Both the position numbers and the translations under genes were made by a program. From contig LJKK01000143.1 in assembly GCA_001421185.1 (NCBI GenBank), positions 35,467 to 99,466 of the forward strand: a stretch of DNA of 64,000 nt, in the 5' to 3' direction. Under the pieces are notes generated by a model. It ran no database searches. It had not been told where the DNA came from and worked only from the letters and a program-made list of their open reading frames with translations. Below, in pieces: positions 7,647-16,539 of this stretch (its first letter is position 1; each line of letters starts with the position of its first letter). The DNA comes from Methanomassiliicoccales archaeon RumEn M1 (lineage in GTDB: Archaea; Thermoplasmatota; Thermoplasmata; Methanomassiliicoccales; Methanomassiliicoccaceae).

Positions 7647-9771
7647 GCCATATCCCCCTGTGCTCGAGCAGCCAGGCCTGGGAGTTCAGCGGGCCCTCGC
7701 CCTCCTTGGGGGCGACCCTCTCGTACGTTCCGTCGGGGAGCAGGCGCCGGGCCTTGACGTTGTCCCGCAGATGCACGTCCAGGATGTTCTCCTTGATGGC
7801 CTTTCGGAGGCGGCCGTCCCGCACCGGGAACAGGACCTCCACCCTCCGATTGAGGTTCCGGGGCATCATGTCCGACGAGCCGAGCAGCATCTCCTCGTCC
7901 CCGCCATTGTGGAAGTAGAAGATGCGGGCGTGCTCCAGGAACCGGCCCACTATGGACGTGACGGTGATGTTGTCGCTGACGCCCTTGATGCCGGGGCGGA
8001 GGCTGCACAGGCCCCGGACGTTCAGATCTATCCTGACCCCGGCCATGGAGGCGCGGTACAGCGCCTCGATGATGCCCTTGTCCACCAGCGCGTTCAGCTT
8101 GAACGCCATGTAGCCGTCGCCATGCGTGCGGTGCCTCTCGATCTCCCTCTCGATCCGCTCCATCATGCCCTGGCGGATGCCATGCGGGGAGACCAGTAGC
8201 TTCCTGTACCTCTCCCTGTGGCTGTATCCGGTGAGGGCGTTGAAGAGGTCGGAAACGTCGGCCGCGATCTCCTTGTCGCAGGTGATGTATCCGAGGTCGC
8301 CGTAGGTCCTGGCGGTCTGGCAGTTGTAGTTGCCCGACGACAGGTGGCAGATCCGGACCAGGCCGCCCCGGCCCCTTCGCACGATGAGGCACATCTTGGC
8401 ATGCACCTTGATGTCCACCATCCCGTACGTCACGTGGACGCCAGCCCGCTCCATCTGCCTGGCCCACAGGATGTTGTTGGTCTCGTCGAACTTCGCCTTG
8501 AGCTCCAGCACCGCCGCCACCGCCTTGCCGTGCCGCCGGGCCTCCATCAACGCCTCCACGATGGGCGACTGGCGGTCCACGCGGTACAGCGTGATCTTTA
8601 TGGCCAGCACATCGGGGTCCACCGCGGCCTGCTTGATCATGGCCGCCACCGGCTGGAACGAATCATAGGGGTGGTACAGCACGATGTCCCTCCGGCACAC
8701 GTTGTCTAGGATTGACGCCTCGCCGCTCAGCTCCCTCGGGACGTAGGGAAGGAAGGGCGCATCGAGCAGGTCCGGCCTCCTGATGCCATGGAGCTGCCAC
8801 AGGTCCACCAGGCCCAGGGGGGCCGATGTACGATATATCAGGTCCATCGGCAGGTCGAGCTTCGAGGCCAGGAAGGAGACCATTGGATCGGGCATGTCGG
8901 CCGACACCTCCAGGCGCGTAGGCTCCCCGATGCGCCTTGATTCCACGCCCTCCTCGACGGCCGTCAGCAGGTCCGAGGCATCGTCCAGCTCGATCTCGAT
9001 CTCGGCGTCCCGGGTGACCCGGAACGGATAGGCGGACACCACCTCCATGCCCGTGAACAGCATGTCGAGGTTGGCCATGACCAGGTCCTCCATCGGGACC
9101 AGGTCGATCTCCTGCCCTCCGGTGGCCCGCGCTCCGTCCACGCTCACGAAGCGGGGGAACAGGCCCGACGGGACCTTGATGCGGGCCAGGTGCTCATGGC
9201 CCGAGCCGTCCCGCAAGGTGGCGGCGATGTTGATGGCCAGCCCCGACAGGAACGGGAACGGATGGCCGGCATCGATGGCCATGGGCGTGAGTATGGGGAA
9301 GAGGTCCCGTTCGAAGTACTCCCTCAGCCGGGCCCTCTGCCCGTCCGATAGGTCCTCCATGCGGTGGATGCGGACCCCCGCCTTCGCCAGGTCGGGCAGC
9401 ATGCGCTCCTTCCATACCTTGGCGTACTCGGCATTGAGACGGTCCACCTCCCTCTTGATGAGGTCCAGCTGCTCCTGGGGGCTCAGGCCGTCAGGCGATG
9501 GCTCCAGCGCCCCCTTCTCTGCCTGCCGGTACAGCCCTGGCACCCTGGCCATGTAGAACTCGTCGAGGTTGGAGCCGCAGATGGCCAGGAACTTGACCCG
9601 CTCCAGCAGGGGGTGGTCTCCCATGGCCTCCTCCAACACCCGCTGGTTGAACCTGAGCCACGAGATCTCCCGATTGATGAAGAGGGAGGGGTCGTCGAGA
9701 GACCTCTCCGCCTCCGGCCCACGCTCCATGTTCCCTGCCTCCGGACGATCCTCCATCATCTCCCTGCCCAT
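7639..9771 (-). CDS. ppk1: Polyphosphate kinase 1
   Basis: Reversibly transfers the gamma phosphate of ATP to polyphosphate. The 710-residue protein has the FINREISWLRFNQRVLEEA N-terminus, the CGSNLDEFYMARV motif, and the phospholipase-D-like catalytic histidines in VHAKMCLIVRR and ARIFYFHNGG, with YNCQTARTYGDLGY between them. Length and motifs match PPK1. I place the start at ATG 9771, about 25 bases from a TATA-like TTATTAAT (9792-9799), which suits a leaderless message. It is the first gene of a tightly packed ppk1-CHAD/HD-ppx operon, so synthesis and breakdown are encoded together. Confidence 0.95.
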   Translation of the reverse strand: MGREMMEDRPEAGNMERGPEAERSLDDPSLFINREISWLRFNQRVLEEAMGDHPLLERVKFLAICGSNLDEFYMARVPGLYRQAEKGALEPSPDGLSPQEQLDLIKREVDRLNAEYAKVWKERMLPDLAKAGVRIHRMEDLSDGQRARLREYFERDLFPILTPMAIDAGHPFPFLSGLAINIAATLRDGSGHEHLARIKVPSGLFPRFVSVDGARATGGQEIDLVPMEDLVMANLDMLFTGMEVVSAYPFRVTRDAEIEIELDDASDLLTAVEEGVESRRIGEPTRLEVSADMPDPMVSFLASKLDLPMDLIYRTSAPLGLVDLWQLHGIRRPDLLDAPFLPYVPRELSGEASILDNVCRRDIVLYHPYDSFQPVAAMIKQAAVDPDVLAIKITLYRVDRQSPIVEALMEARRHGKAVAAVLELKAKFDETNNILWARQMERAGVHVTYGMVDIKVHAKMCLIVRRGRGGLVRICHLSSGNYNCQTARTYGDLGYITCDKEIAADVSDLFNALTGYSHRERYRKLLVSPHGIRQGMMERIEREIERHRTHGDGYMAFKLNALVDKGIIEALYRASMAGVRIDLNVRGLCSLRPGIKGVSDNITVTSIVGRFLEHARIFYFHNGGDEEMLLGSSDMMPRNLNRRVEVLFPVRDGRLRKAIKENILDVHLRDNVKARRLLPDGTYERVAPKEGEGPLNSQAWLLEHRGIWHG

Positions 9772-9889
9772 CAATGTCCAATCATTGTAAGTTATTAATG
9801 TGTTCTGAACAGCCCTTGACGCCGTTCGCCCGAGGGGCGTTTTCAGAGCAAGGTTTTGTATCTGAAGCGTGTTGGGTCGAGATACTCAA

Positions 9890-9973
9890 GCAGGGGTAGC
9901 CAAGCCTGGCCAACGGCGTAAGATTCAGGGTCTTATCCTTAGTGGTTCGGGGGTTCAAATCCCTTCCCCTGCA
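9890..9973 (+). tRNA. tRNA-Leu (anticodon CAG)
   Basis: An 84-nt class II tRNA. The acceptor stem GCAGGGG pairs with CCCCTGC, followed by discriminator A. The D-arm GCCAAGCCTGGCCAACGGC is typical of archaeal tRNA-Leu. The anticodon arm TAAGA-TTCAGGG-TCTTA gives anticodon CAG, a long variable arm follows, and the T-arm is GGTTCAAATCC. The 3-prime CCA is not encoded. No intron is seen. Confidence 0.93.
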
Positions 9974-10183
9974 CTTCTCTTCTCCATCTCTCTGGTGTTT
10001 CCCCGCTAGCTCGCATTCATGCTCCATCATGGAACCGTAGATGACGGCCATGGCCTGGACGCTGAGCGATGAAATGGCCGAACGGCGTCCGGGGGTACCG
10101 CTCCGTCATTGCTCTCGCCCGACCTTCGACCTTGCTATTAATAGGGCCTTGTTGATATCCATTCAGTCGAGGTTCTGAGAGGT

Positions 10184-10651
10184 ATGCGCGGGTCTCGCCC
10201 AACGGCCGTGAAGGCATTGTTCGTTCTGGAAGTGTTCTTTGGGGTCCTGGGCGTCATAAGCGGCCTGCTTCTGATGATCGACCCGAGCGGCGCGCTCATC
10301 GGCTTCCCGCCCTCCGTGGCCGAAAGCATCCCGTTCCAGAACTTCTTCCTGGTCGGCCTGTTCCTGTTCGTGGTCTACGGCCTCTACGTACTCTTCCTCG
10401 CCTATGGCACCTGGACAAGGAACGAGCTCTTCCTCGAGAGGATCAGCAAGGTCGGCGGAATACACTGGTCCTGGCAGGGGGCGGCCGCCCTGCTCGTGAT
10501 CCTCACCGTATGGCTCGTGGTAGAGAACTCCCTCATCGGGCTGGACTACCCGGCCACCTACATGACGATCGTCCTGGGCCTGGCCATCTTCCTCGCGCTG
10601 GTCATGCCCTCGACCAGGAAGTACTTCTCCGCGGCATATGGGCGCGCCTAG
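10184..10651 (+). CDS. Four-helix membrane protein, unknown function
   Basis: A 155-residue protein with four clear hydrophobic segments: about 10-32 (ALFVLEVFFGVLGVISGLLL), 52-75 (FFLVGLFLFVVYGLYVLFLA), 98-115 (AAALLVILTVWLVVE) and 124-145 (TYMTIVLGLAIFLALVM). There is no recognised signature. It stands alone between tRNA-Leu and the convergent ArsR-type regulator. The start at ATG 10184 follows a TATA-like TATTAATAGG about 45 bases upstream. I can only call it an integral membrane protein. Confidence 0.7.
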   Translation: MRGSRPTAVKALFVLEVFFGVLGVISGLLLMIDPSGALIGFPPSVAESIPFQNFFLVGLFLFVVYGLYVLFLAYGTWTRNELFLERISKVGGIHWSWQGAAALLVILTVWLVVENSLIGLDYPATYMTIVLGLAIFLALVMPSTRKYFSAAYGRA

Positions 10652-10760
10652 CACCGTAGCCGGGCCGCCACCATGGGCTTCCCCGCTGGTTCTGGGTCCA
10701 TGTCTCTTCCCATGAGGTCCCGCTCGATCGCCGTCGGGCGGCGACGTTCCCTTCCACCGT

Positions 10761-11543
10761 TCAATTCCCACCCATGGCCTCCGCGCTCTGGGCCACGTCG
10801 CATGCGTCCCCGCTCTTCGAGACGAGGTCGGTCATCAGTTCCCGCAGTCCGCTCAGGGCGGTCATCCCCTGCAGGGAGATGACATAATGGCCTCCCCGGC
10901 GCTCCTGGCGTATGTAGCCGACGTTCTCCAACGCCCGAAGGTGGAACTGCAGGTGGCCGGTACGGAGGTCTAGCTCCCGGCTGAGCTCCGTGAAGCCCAT
11001 CCCGCCCTGCTCCAGCTTCATCAGGATCGAGACCCTGGTCGGATGGGACAGAGGGGTGAGCATCCTCGATACCTCCTGCGGGTCCAGGGGCGCCACGTCC
11101 TCCATCTCGTGGGGGAGCGAACCGATGCCCCGCTCGATCCTGCCCGCGACCTCGAATACGGTGATGACCTCTGAGACCAGCCCAAGGGCGTAGGCTCGAC
11201 ACTCGTCCACCTCGCAGTCGTCCGAACAGTTCTCGATGGTCCGTTCGAGGTCCCTGAGGATGTCCAGCGTCCTTTCGTGATCATCCTGCAGGTATGCCAT
11301 GCCGGCAGACTCGACCTTGCTGACTATGCTTTTCGTGCAGAATCTCCGTTTCGAGCAGTGGAGGATGTCGTTCATGCATTCGACCCTATGGGCGACGTCG
11401 TGCCGCCCATATTCGGAAACGACCTTCTGGACCTCTCGCAGGACCCGGCGCTTGTACTCCTCCCTTCCAATGCCGCCGCCTGCCCTGATTAGGATGTCCA
11501 TGCTCCTTTCCAATCGCTCCAGACGTCCCGCGATCTCATTCAT
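10761..11543 (-). CDS. ArsR-type winged-helix regulator with cysteine-rich sensor region
   Basis: A transcription regulator of about 260 residues. The C-terminal part is an ArsR/winged-helix DNA-binding domain (MLTPLSHPTRVSILMKLEQG, then the recognition region TELSRELDLRTGHLQFHLRAL, wing ERRGGHYVISL). The N-terminal part is helical and carries two cysteine groups (CMNDILHC with a further Cys six residues on; CSDDCEVDEC) that could bind a metal or sense redox state. The open frame starts at GTG 11552, but ATG 11543 is preferred: a TATA box (11563-11577) is centred 27 bases away, fitting a leaderless start. The target genes are not evident; the convergent membrane protein and divergent GrpB gene are candidates. 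Confidence 0.8.
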   Translation of the reverse strand: MNEIAGRLERLERSMDILIRAGGGIGREEYKRRVLREVQKVVSEYGRHDVAHRVECMNDILHCSKRRFCTKSIVSKVESAGMAYLQDDHERTLDILRDLERTIENCSDDCEVDECRAYALGLVSEVITVFEVAGRIERGIGSLPHEMEDVAPLDPQEVSRMLTPLSHPTRVSILMKLEQGGMGFTELSRELDLRTGHLQFHLRALENVGYIRQERRGGHYVISLQGMTALSGLRELMTDLVSKSGDACDVAQSAEAMGGN

Positions 11544-11562
11544 GTCGACCACTGTAATACTC

Positions 11563-11577
11563 TAATATTATAATATA
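11563..11577 (-). promoter_or_regulatory. TATA box for the ArsR-type regulator
   Basis: TAATATTATAATATA is centred 27 bases from ATG 11543, which fits leaderless transcription in Archaea. The stretch is nearly symmetrical, so it could also serve the opposite strand. Confidence 0.55.
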
Positions 11578-11650
11578 CCATATGTGTATTAACAATTCCC
11601 CTTGGCGAAAGGCGAGATCGCCCAAGGGGTCGTGGCCAACGGGGACGAGC

Positions 11651-11667
11651 AACGGCCGAAGGCCGTT
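11651..11667. repeat. Perfect inverted repeat between two divergent genes
   Basis: AACGGCC and GGCCGTT are separated by GAA. It lies upstream of the GrpB-family gene and may be an operator or a short RNA hairpin. No function is shown. Confidence 0.5.
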
Positions 11668-11731
11668 CGCTCCATTGCGACACGACGCGCCCTCCTCCTT
11701 TTATCGGGAGAGAGCGTCGCCCTACGCATCC

Positions 11732-12289
11732 ATGTGCGATGAGCGTCTGCGAAGGGTCACCGTGGGCGAGCTCAGGCCGATCGACTCCCCCATAGTCCTG
11801 ATGGAGCACGATCCCCGATGGGCCCATCTGTTCGAGCGGGAGGCCGACCGCATAAGGGCCTCGCTGGGGCCGAGGGTGTTACTGCTGGAGCATGTGGGCT
11901 CCACCTCGGTGCCGGGGCTGTGCGCCAAGCCGATAATAGACATCCTGCTGGTGGTGGCCGACTCATCCCACGAGCCGTCCTACGTCCCGTCGCTACAGGC
12001 CGCTGGATATGTACTTCGGATACGGGAGCCCGACTGGTTCGAGCACCGCATGTTCAAGGGGCCCGATGTCGACATCAATCTGCATGTGTTCAGCGAGGGG
12101 GCGTCAGAGACCGGAAGGATGCTGCGCTTCCGCGACCGCCTTCGATCGGACGAGGCCGACAGGGAGCTGTATGCTAGGACCAAGAGGGCCCTTGCCCAGC
12201 GTACATGGCGGCACGTCCAGGCCTACGCGGACGCCAAGGCCGCGATCGTCCAGGAGATCATGGGAAGGGCGGATGCCGCCGAGGAATGA
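11732..12289 (+). CDS. GrpB / UPF0157 family protein
   Basis: A 185-residue member of the nucleotidyltransferase-fold GrpB family. It shows the family hallmarks: the opening around VLMEHDPRWAHLFEREADRI, then LLLEHVGSTSVPGLCAKPIIDI (GSTSVPGL and KPIIDI are diagnostic), and DWFEHRMFKG with INLHVF. The biochemical function of the family is unclear; bacterial members are often fused to dephospho-CoA kinase. I chose ATG 11732 because the conserved region begins directly after it and a TTTTAT box lies 30 bases upstream; the open frame upstream to 11582 is not conserved-looking. Confidence 0.85.
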   Translation: MCDERLRRVTVGELRPIDSPIVLMEHDPRWAHLFEREADRIRASLGPRVLLLEHVGSTSVPGLCAKPIIDILLVVADSSHEPSYVPSLQAAGYVLRIREPDWFEHRMFKGPDVDINLHVFSEGASETGRMLRFRDRLRSDEADRELYARTKRALAQRTWRHVQAYADAKAAIVQEIMGRADAAEE

Positions 12290-12366
12290 CGGCCGGTCGT
12301 CGCTCTCGTCATCGGGCCGAATCGATGCGAGCCTCGCCCGTGGACGACGATGGCCCCCACCTACTA

Positions 12367-12888
12367 TCATCGCTCCTTCGACCACATGGCGGCGTCGATA
12401 TGTCCGTCGATGAGCGCATCGAAGGGCAGCCTCTTCGTCCACCCCATCCTCTCAAGTACGCCCATGAACCCGACGCCGATCAGCCGAGGGCTGCCAAGCT
12501 GGCGATGTAGTGACTCCACCTCCTCCACCGGCCGCCCGATCTTGGGCATGGCCAGGCCGCCCAGGACCACCAGTGCGTCGGCCTGCTGCAGCATCATCTT
12601 CTCGGCCCCCACCGTGAAGCCCACGCCCTCCGCCCACCGCATGGGCCGCGCCTCGGCAGGGTCCGCCAGGGGAACGAACGATAGCTGGAACCCTCGTTTC
12701 CTCACCGCCAGGGCCAATAGCTCGGCGATGGGAAGGCATCCTCCCACCGAACCGGTGAACGCTATCCTCGAGCCGTCGGGCAGGTCGGCCACGCTCTCCC
12801 TGAACAGCCCGGTCAGGCCGGGCAGCCCGCTCCTCCTCTCACCGCTCTCCATGCCTGCCGTATCGGCGAAGGTGTAGAAGGAGTTCAT
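12367..12888 (-). CDS. DUF2124-like protein
   Basis: A 173-residue protein resembling DUF2124, a family found largely in methanogenic archaea with no assigned function. Visible hallmarks are DGSRIAFTGSVGGCLPIAELLALAVR, a Rossmann-like start, and the late GVGFMGVLERMGW segment. It looks like a nucleotide- or cofactor-binding alpha/beta fold. The start at ATG 12888 is chosen because the longer open frame crosses the shared promoter. It is divergent from the small zinc-finger gene, sharing an AT-rich promoter element at 12919-12928. Confidence 0.6.
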   Translation of the reverse strand: MNSFYTFADTAGMESGERRSGLPGLTGLFRESVADLPDGSRIAFTGSVGGCLPIAELLALAVRKRGFQLSFVPLADPAEARPMRWAEGVGFTVGAEKMMLQQADALVVLGGLAMPKIGRPVEEVESLHRQLGSPRLIGVGFMGVLERMGWTKRLPFDALIDGHIDAAMWSKER

Positions 12889-12918
12889 CGTTGAGCCATG
12901 CGACGAACGCCGACGTCG

Positions 12919-12928
12919 CATATTTATG
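12919..12928. promoter_or_regulatory. Shared AT-rich promoter element between divergent genes
   Basis: CATATTTATG lies 31 bases from the ATG at 12959 on the plus strand and about 35 bases from the ATG at 12888 on the minus strand. Either gene could use it as a TATA box. Confidence 0.5.
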
Positions 12929-12958
12929 GGGCCGGCTCCAAGATGTCGGTCGGTCAGC

Positions 12959-13339
12959 ATGAAGGTGATCTGCCCGATATGCAACGATGAACTGGAGGGG
13001 GAGGGGGAGAACGATCTCAGCCTCGATCTGCAGCAGCACTTCGCGTCCCGCCATGGCTATACCGGCCTGTGCGACCTGAGGGGCGGCGCTGAAGGAGCCC
13101 CATGCAAGAGGTCGGAGAGCGGCGATCTGGCCGACCTCCCATATGATGAGCGGTTGATCAGGGAGGGCCATTCTCGAGAGGCGGCGGTGCGTCCGGGAGA
13201 GGACGTGATGCAGTCGGTCCGCTGTCCTCTATGCGGCACGACGGTGTTCGGCCACGCCTTCGATGATCTCTCGTACGGCCTGGCGAAGCATCTGAACTAC
13301 GAGCATCGCGTCAAGGTCAGCACGCTGGGGAAAGGTTGA
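12959..13339 (+). CDS. Small protein with two CxxC...H...H zinc fingers
   Basis: A 126-residue protein. Two similar modules are seen: CPIC near residue 5 with HFASRH at 30-35, and CPLC near residue 87 with HLNYEH at the end. Each fits a C2H2-like zinc finger, a type frequent in euryarchaeal small proteins. Between them is an acidic linker with one further cysteine pair. The start at ATG 12959 follows the shared TATA-like element. It is probably a DNA-, RNA- or protein-binding zinc protein; no target is evident. Confidence 0.75.
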   Translation: MKVICPICNDELEGEGENDLSLDLQQHFASRHGYTGLCDLRGGAEGAPCKRSESGDLADLPYDERLIREGHSREAAVRPGEDVMQSVRCPLCGTTVFGHAFDDLSYGLAKHLNYEHRVKVSTLGKG

Positions 13340-13487
13340 CGTGCCTGCCTGGATGGACCTACGAACTTAACATCCATCGGTACTGGACGACTTGGATGCT
13401 AGGTTGGAGCGATGCATCCACCGTAGAAAACGATATACTCTAACAGGGCGATGCCTCCTTAAGGAGTTATTCAGGAGGAATTATAGG

Positions 13488-13916
13488 ATGAAGGCATTGG
13501 TAGTCTACGACTCCGCGAACGGGGACGCTGACAAGGTCGCCGAAGCGATGTGCTCGGGAATGAAGCAGATGGGCATTGCCGCGGAGTGCAAGCCCGCGGG
13601 GTCGGTCACTCCGGGGGACATCCAGGGCGCGGAGGTGCTGATAGTTGGCAGCCCCAACGGCTTCCTGGCCGGAAGGAAGGCGCTCAAGGCCATCAAGGGC
13701 GCGGCCGGCAAGAGCGGGATCAAGGGATTCGCGTTCGAGACCCGAATGCCCAACGCCGCTCCGGGGTCGGTGGAGAAGATCGCCGCGGCCATGAAGGCCA
13801 GCGGGATCGAGCTGCTCGACACGACGTATTTCACGCTGAACGCTAACAAGGCCCTCATGGACGGGGAGAAGGACATGGCCGTGGCCTTCGGGAGGGGCCT
13901 GCCGAACCGGCTCTGA
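13488..13916 (+). CDS. Flavodoxin-family protein
   Basis: A 142-residue flavodoxin-like electron carrier that should bind FMN. The N-terminus reads MKALVVYDSANGDADKVAEAM, where the loop replaces the classic TGNTE phosphate loop with SANGD. VLIVGSPNGFLAGRKA is the second flavin-contact loop. A strong ribosome site AGGAGG (13472-13477) fixes the start at ATG 13488. The gene ends right at the convergent MFS transporter stop. The atypical loop suggests a flavodoxin-like variant; cofactor binding is inferred. Confidence 0.85.
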   Translation: MKALVVYDSANGDADKVAEAMCSGMKQMGIAAECKPAGSVTPGDIQGAEVLIVGSPNGFLAGRKALKAIKGAAGKSGIKGFAFETRMPNAAPGSVEKIAAAMKASGIELLDTTYFTLNANKALMDGEKDMAVAFGRGLPNRL

Positions 13917-15239
13917 TCATTGCCCGGCCGCCTGTTCGTCCTCTGACGCTTCGCGTTCCATGTCGATCTTCGACAGCATCATCAGCCCTACGACCATGAA
14001 TAGCGAGGCGAGGACGAACAGGGATTGATATCCCATGTACTGACCCACGAAGCCGCCTATCATGGCCCCGGTGATGATGGCCATCCCCTGCATGGAGGTG
14101 TACATGCCGGTGGACTCCGCCCGGAACCCGGGGCGCGCGATCTTGGCCACCATGTGGTTGCCGGCCACCGAGATGTTGGCCCAGAAGAAGCCCATCAGGC
14201 CGTGGAGGACGCAGAACGCCGCCACCGTCTCCCACCGTCCAAGGGAGAACATGGTGACGGTGAAGGCCAAGGGGAACAGTATGATGCGGGCCGTGACCGA
14301 GGCGGCATAGGTCCTCTTGCTCCCGAACGTCGTCGCCCATCGACCTGCCGATGAGTACGTCAAAGCGGATGCCAGGCTGGCCGCCACATAGATCATGAAC
14401 ACCTCCCAGCTTAACAGGCCGACGTACTGCTTGAGGAACACCGGGAACGCCACGAAGAAGGTGTGGGAGCCGGTGAAGATGATGAACGTGCATGCGTAGT
14501 ATCGTCGCAGCTCGGAGGGAAAGTTCTCTGCCTGGATGCTCTTGGAGGTCAGCCGCAGCACATGGGCCACCCGGTGCGGGAGATACCGGGCCTTCTCGGC
14601 GATCATCAGGGGTATGTCCAGCAGAGGTCCGTCCAGGATCCGGCGGTCGAGCTTGAAGTGGGGCTCCGGGACCCAGCGATAGGCCAGGACCATCGATAGT
14701 GTGGACAGGGCCGCGCCCACCAGGAAGAGCGCGCGCATGGCGAACTCTCCCTCGCCGGTCTCGAAGGACGACAGCCATATCGTCCCGAGTATCAGTCCGG
14801 CCACCCATCCGATCCCTCCCACCTTGGAGAAATCACCGAGCCGTTGGGCCCACTCCGACCGTTTGAACGATTCCAGGACCAGGACCGTGCCCACCGGGGC
14901 CGCCGCGCTGGACAGCGCGCCCATCATCAGGTTGGCGAACAGGTAGCTGTTCATGGTGGTGGCCAGCCCCATCATCAGAAGGGTGAGGGCCAGCCCCCCG
15001 AACCCTATGAGGATGAACACCCTCCTCTTCTTGACCATGTCGGAGAGGTTCCCCCAAATGATGTTCGACGGGACCGATGCCAGCGATGAGAAGGCGGACA
15101 CCAGTCCGACCTGGGTGAGGGGGCCTCCCAGCACCTCGGTCACGAACAAGGGTATGAGCGGAGAGGTCGCCCCGCCCGCCATATTGTTGGGCAGGAACGA
15201 ATAGTACCAACGTTCTTCCTCGCCCTGCTCCCGCCCCAT
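13917..15239 (-). CDS. MFS family transporter
   Basis: A 440-residue integral membrane protein with about twelve hydrophobic segments in two halves joined by a hydrophilic loop (residues about 190-240). The first-half loop GNLSDMVKKRRVFI matches the MFS motif A (G-x-x-S/A-D-x-x-x-R-R). Substrate cannot be deduced. The C-terminal tail is charged (KIDMEREASEDEQ). It sits alone on the minus strand; the DUF1634/TauE pair upstream is separated by about 70 bases. Confidence 0.85.
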   Translation of the reverse strand: MGREQGEEERWYYSFLPNNMAGGATSPLIPLFVTEVLGGPLTQVGLVSAFSSLASVPSNIIWGNLSDMVKKRRVFILIGFGGLALTLLMMGLATTMNSYLFANLMMGALSSAAAPVGTVLVLESFKRSEWAQRLGDFSKVGGIGWVAGLILGTIWLSSFETGEGEFAMRALFLVGAALSTLSMVLAYRWVPEPHFKLDRRILDGPLLDIPLMIAEKARYLPHRVAHVLRLTSKSIQAENFPSELRRYYACTFIIFTGSHTFFVAFPVFLKQYVGLLSWEVFMIYVAASLASALTYSSAGRWATTFGSKRTYAASVTARIILFPLAFTVTMFSLGRWETVAAFCVLHGLMGFFWANISVAGNHMVAKIARPGFRAESTGMYTSMQGMAIITGAMIGGFVGQYMGYQSLFVLASLFMVVGLMMLSKIDMEREASEDEQAAGQ

Positions 15240-15308
15240 CCCGCCGCACCTGCCAATGGAACTTGACCCAGGGCTATGAAGATTTCCATCATGGTCCCCG
15301 GAAAGATA

Positions 15309-15635
15309 TCAGAGCACGATGGCCAGGGCGATGGCCGCCAGGACGGCCAGCGATGCCAGCACGAAGCGCGGCTCGCGGTTCACGGCGAACACCAGGGCGG
15401 CGGCCACCACTCGGGCGAGGGGGGTGACGATCAGGAGAAGGATCCCCAGGCTGATGATGGCGACCGGCGAGCCGTTGATGACCTCCTCGGGAAGGCGGTC
15501 CAGGGGGATGCTGTCCACCGGGCCGGGGAACAGGATGTACAGCAAGAGCCCGATGGCCATCACCGCCACGCTGAGGAGCATGCCGGCGCGCAGCACCATG
15601 CTCACATTGCGGTCCAAGCGCTCCTCGGTCCTCAT
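15309..15635 (-). CDS. DUF1634 membrane protein
   Basis: A 108-residue protein with three transmembrane helices, starting MRTEERLDRNVSMVLRAGMLLS and containing the GILLLIVTPLARVVAAALVF segment, typical of DUF1634. This family is regularly encoded next to TauE/SafE exporters, as here (10 bases downstream of the corrected TauE stop), and is thought to be an accessory subunit. Function is inferred from context only. Confidence 0.85.
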   Translation of the reverse strand: MRTEERLDRNVSMVLRAGMLLSVAVMAIGLLLYILFPGPVDSIPLDRLPEEVINGSPVAIISLGILLLIVTPLARVVAAALVFAVNREPRFVLASLAVLAAIALAIVL

Positions 15636-15645
15636 CAGGCACCCC

Positions 15646-16468
15646 CTATCCCAAGGCCTCCAGCACCATGAGGGCCGAGATGGCGATCAGCACGATGGCA
15701 AAGTACTGCCGGAGCGTCCTTCCGGCGGCCCGCCTGACCAGCATGGGGCCGATGTTCGCGCCCGCGAAGACCCCCCAGGGCCACGGTGGCCGCCAGCACC
15801 GGCGGGACCAGCCCGTTCACGTACAGGACCGACGCCCCGGCCACCGCCGTCACGCCGATCATGAAATTGCTGGTGGCCGTGGCCGCTCTCATGGGGACGC
15901 CCATCCATACGTTCATGGCTGGCACCTTGACGATGCCTCCGCCCACGCCCAGCATTCCCGACATGTTCCCCGCGGCGAAACTGGCCAGCAGGCCACGGCG
16001 AAGGTTGTGGACCCGGTACTCGACCTTCTCGCCCGTCCGGGGGTCCACGTAGGACGAGTCAAGAAAACGGCAGAACTCCTCGCGGCGGGCGTGCACTGTC
16101 ACCTCCGGCTTCTTGAACATGTAGTAGGCGCTGTACAGCAGGACGGCGGCGAAGGCCAGGGCCAGGATGTCCTGGTCGAGGTACACCGCCAGGAGCGCCC
16201 CCGCGATGGAACCTATCGTGGTGGCCGGCTCCATCAGCATGCCCAGGCGTATGTTCACCAGTCCCTGGCTCACGTACCGGCCGGCCGCCCCGGTGGAGGA
16301 CGCAATGACGCCGATCAGGCTGGCCCCTATGGCGTCCTTCATGTCGAACCCCAGGGCCAGGGTCAGCAACGGAATGATGATGATGCCTCCGCCTAGGCCG
16401 AACATCGAGCCGATGATGCCCGCGAATGCTGACGCCAGCAGCACACCGGCGGTGAGCAGGAGGTCCAC
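15646..16468 (-). CDS. TauE/SafE family sulfite/organic-anion exporter (one frameshift)
   Basis: A membrane permease of about 273 residues. The N-terminus repeats the family glycine motif (GIIGSMFGLGGGIIIIPLLTLALG), and the second half has LGVGGGIVKVPAM. About eight hydrophobic segments are seen. Near the end the frame breaks at a run of six G on the minus strand (15771-15776). Removing one G gives ANIGPMLVRRAAGRTL and ends at 15646, just before the DUF1634 start; the uncorrected frame ends in non-conserved sequence. Substrate could be sulfite, sulfoacetate or another small anion. Confidence 0.85.
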
Positions 16469-16539
16469 GGGTCACCATGGCACTGGCGGTAGATAGTTCC
16501 TCCGGGAAGGTTTTTTTACCGCTGGGGTGATGGACGGGC

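Noticed and set aside
9782..10051. An 89-codon open frame on the minus strand covering tRNA-Leu
   Set aside because: It contains the well-known false GRDLNPR-type peptide produced by reading a tRNA gene on the opposite strand.
15635..15770. TauE C-terminus as read in the raw frame
   Set aside because: The last residues after the C6 run have no membrane character; the corrected frame gives a normal helix and stops at 15646.
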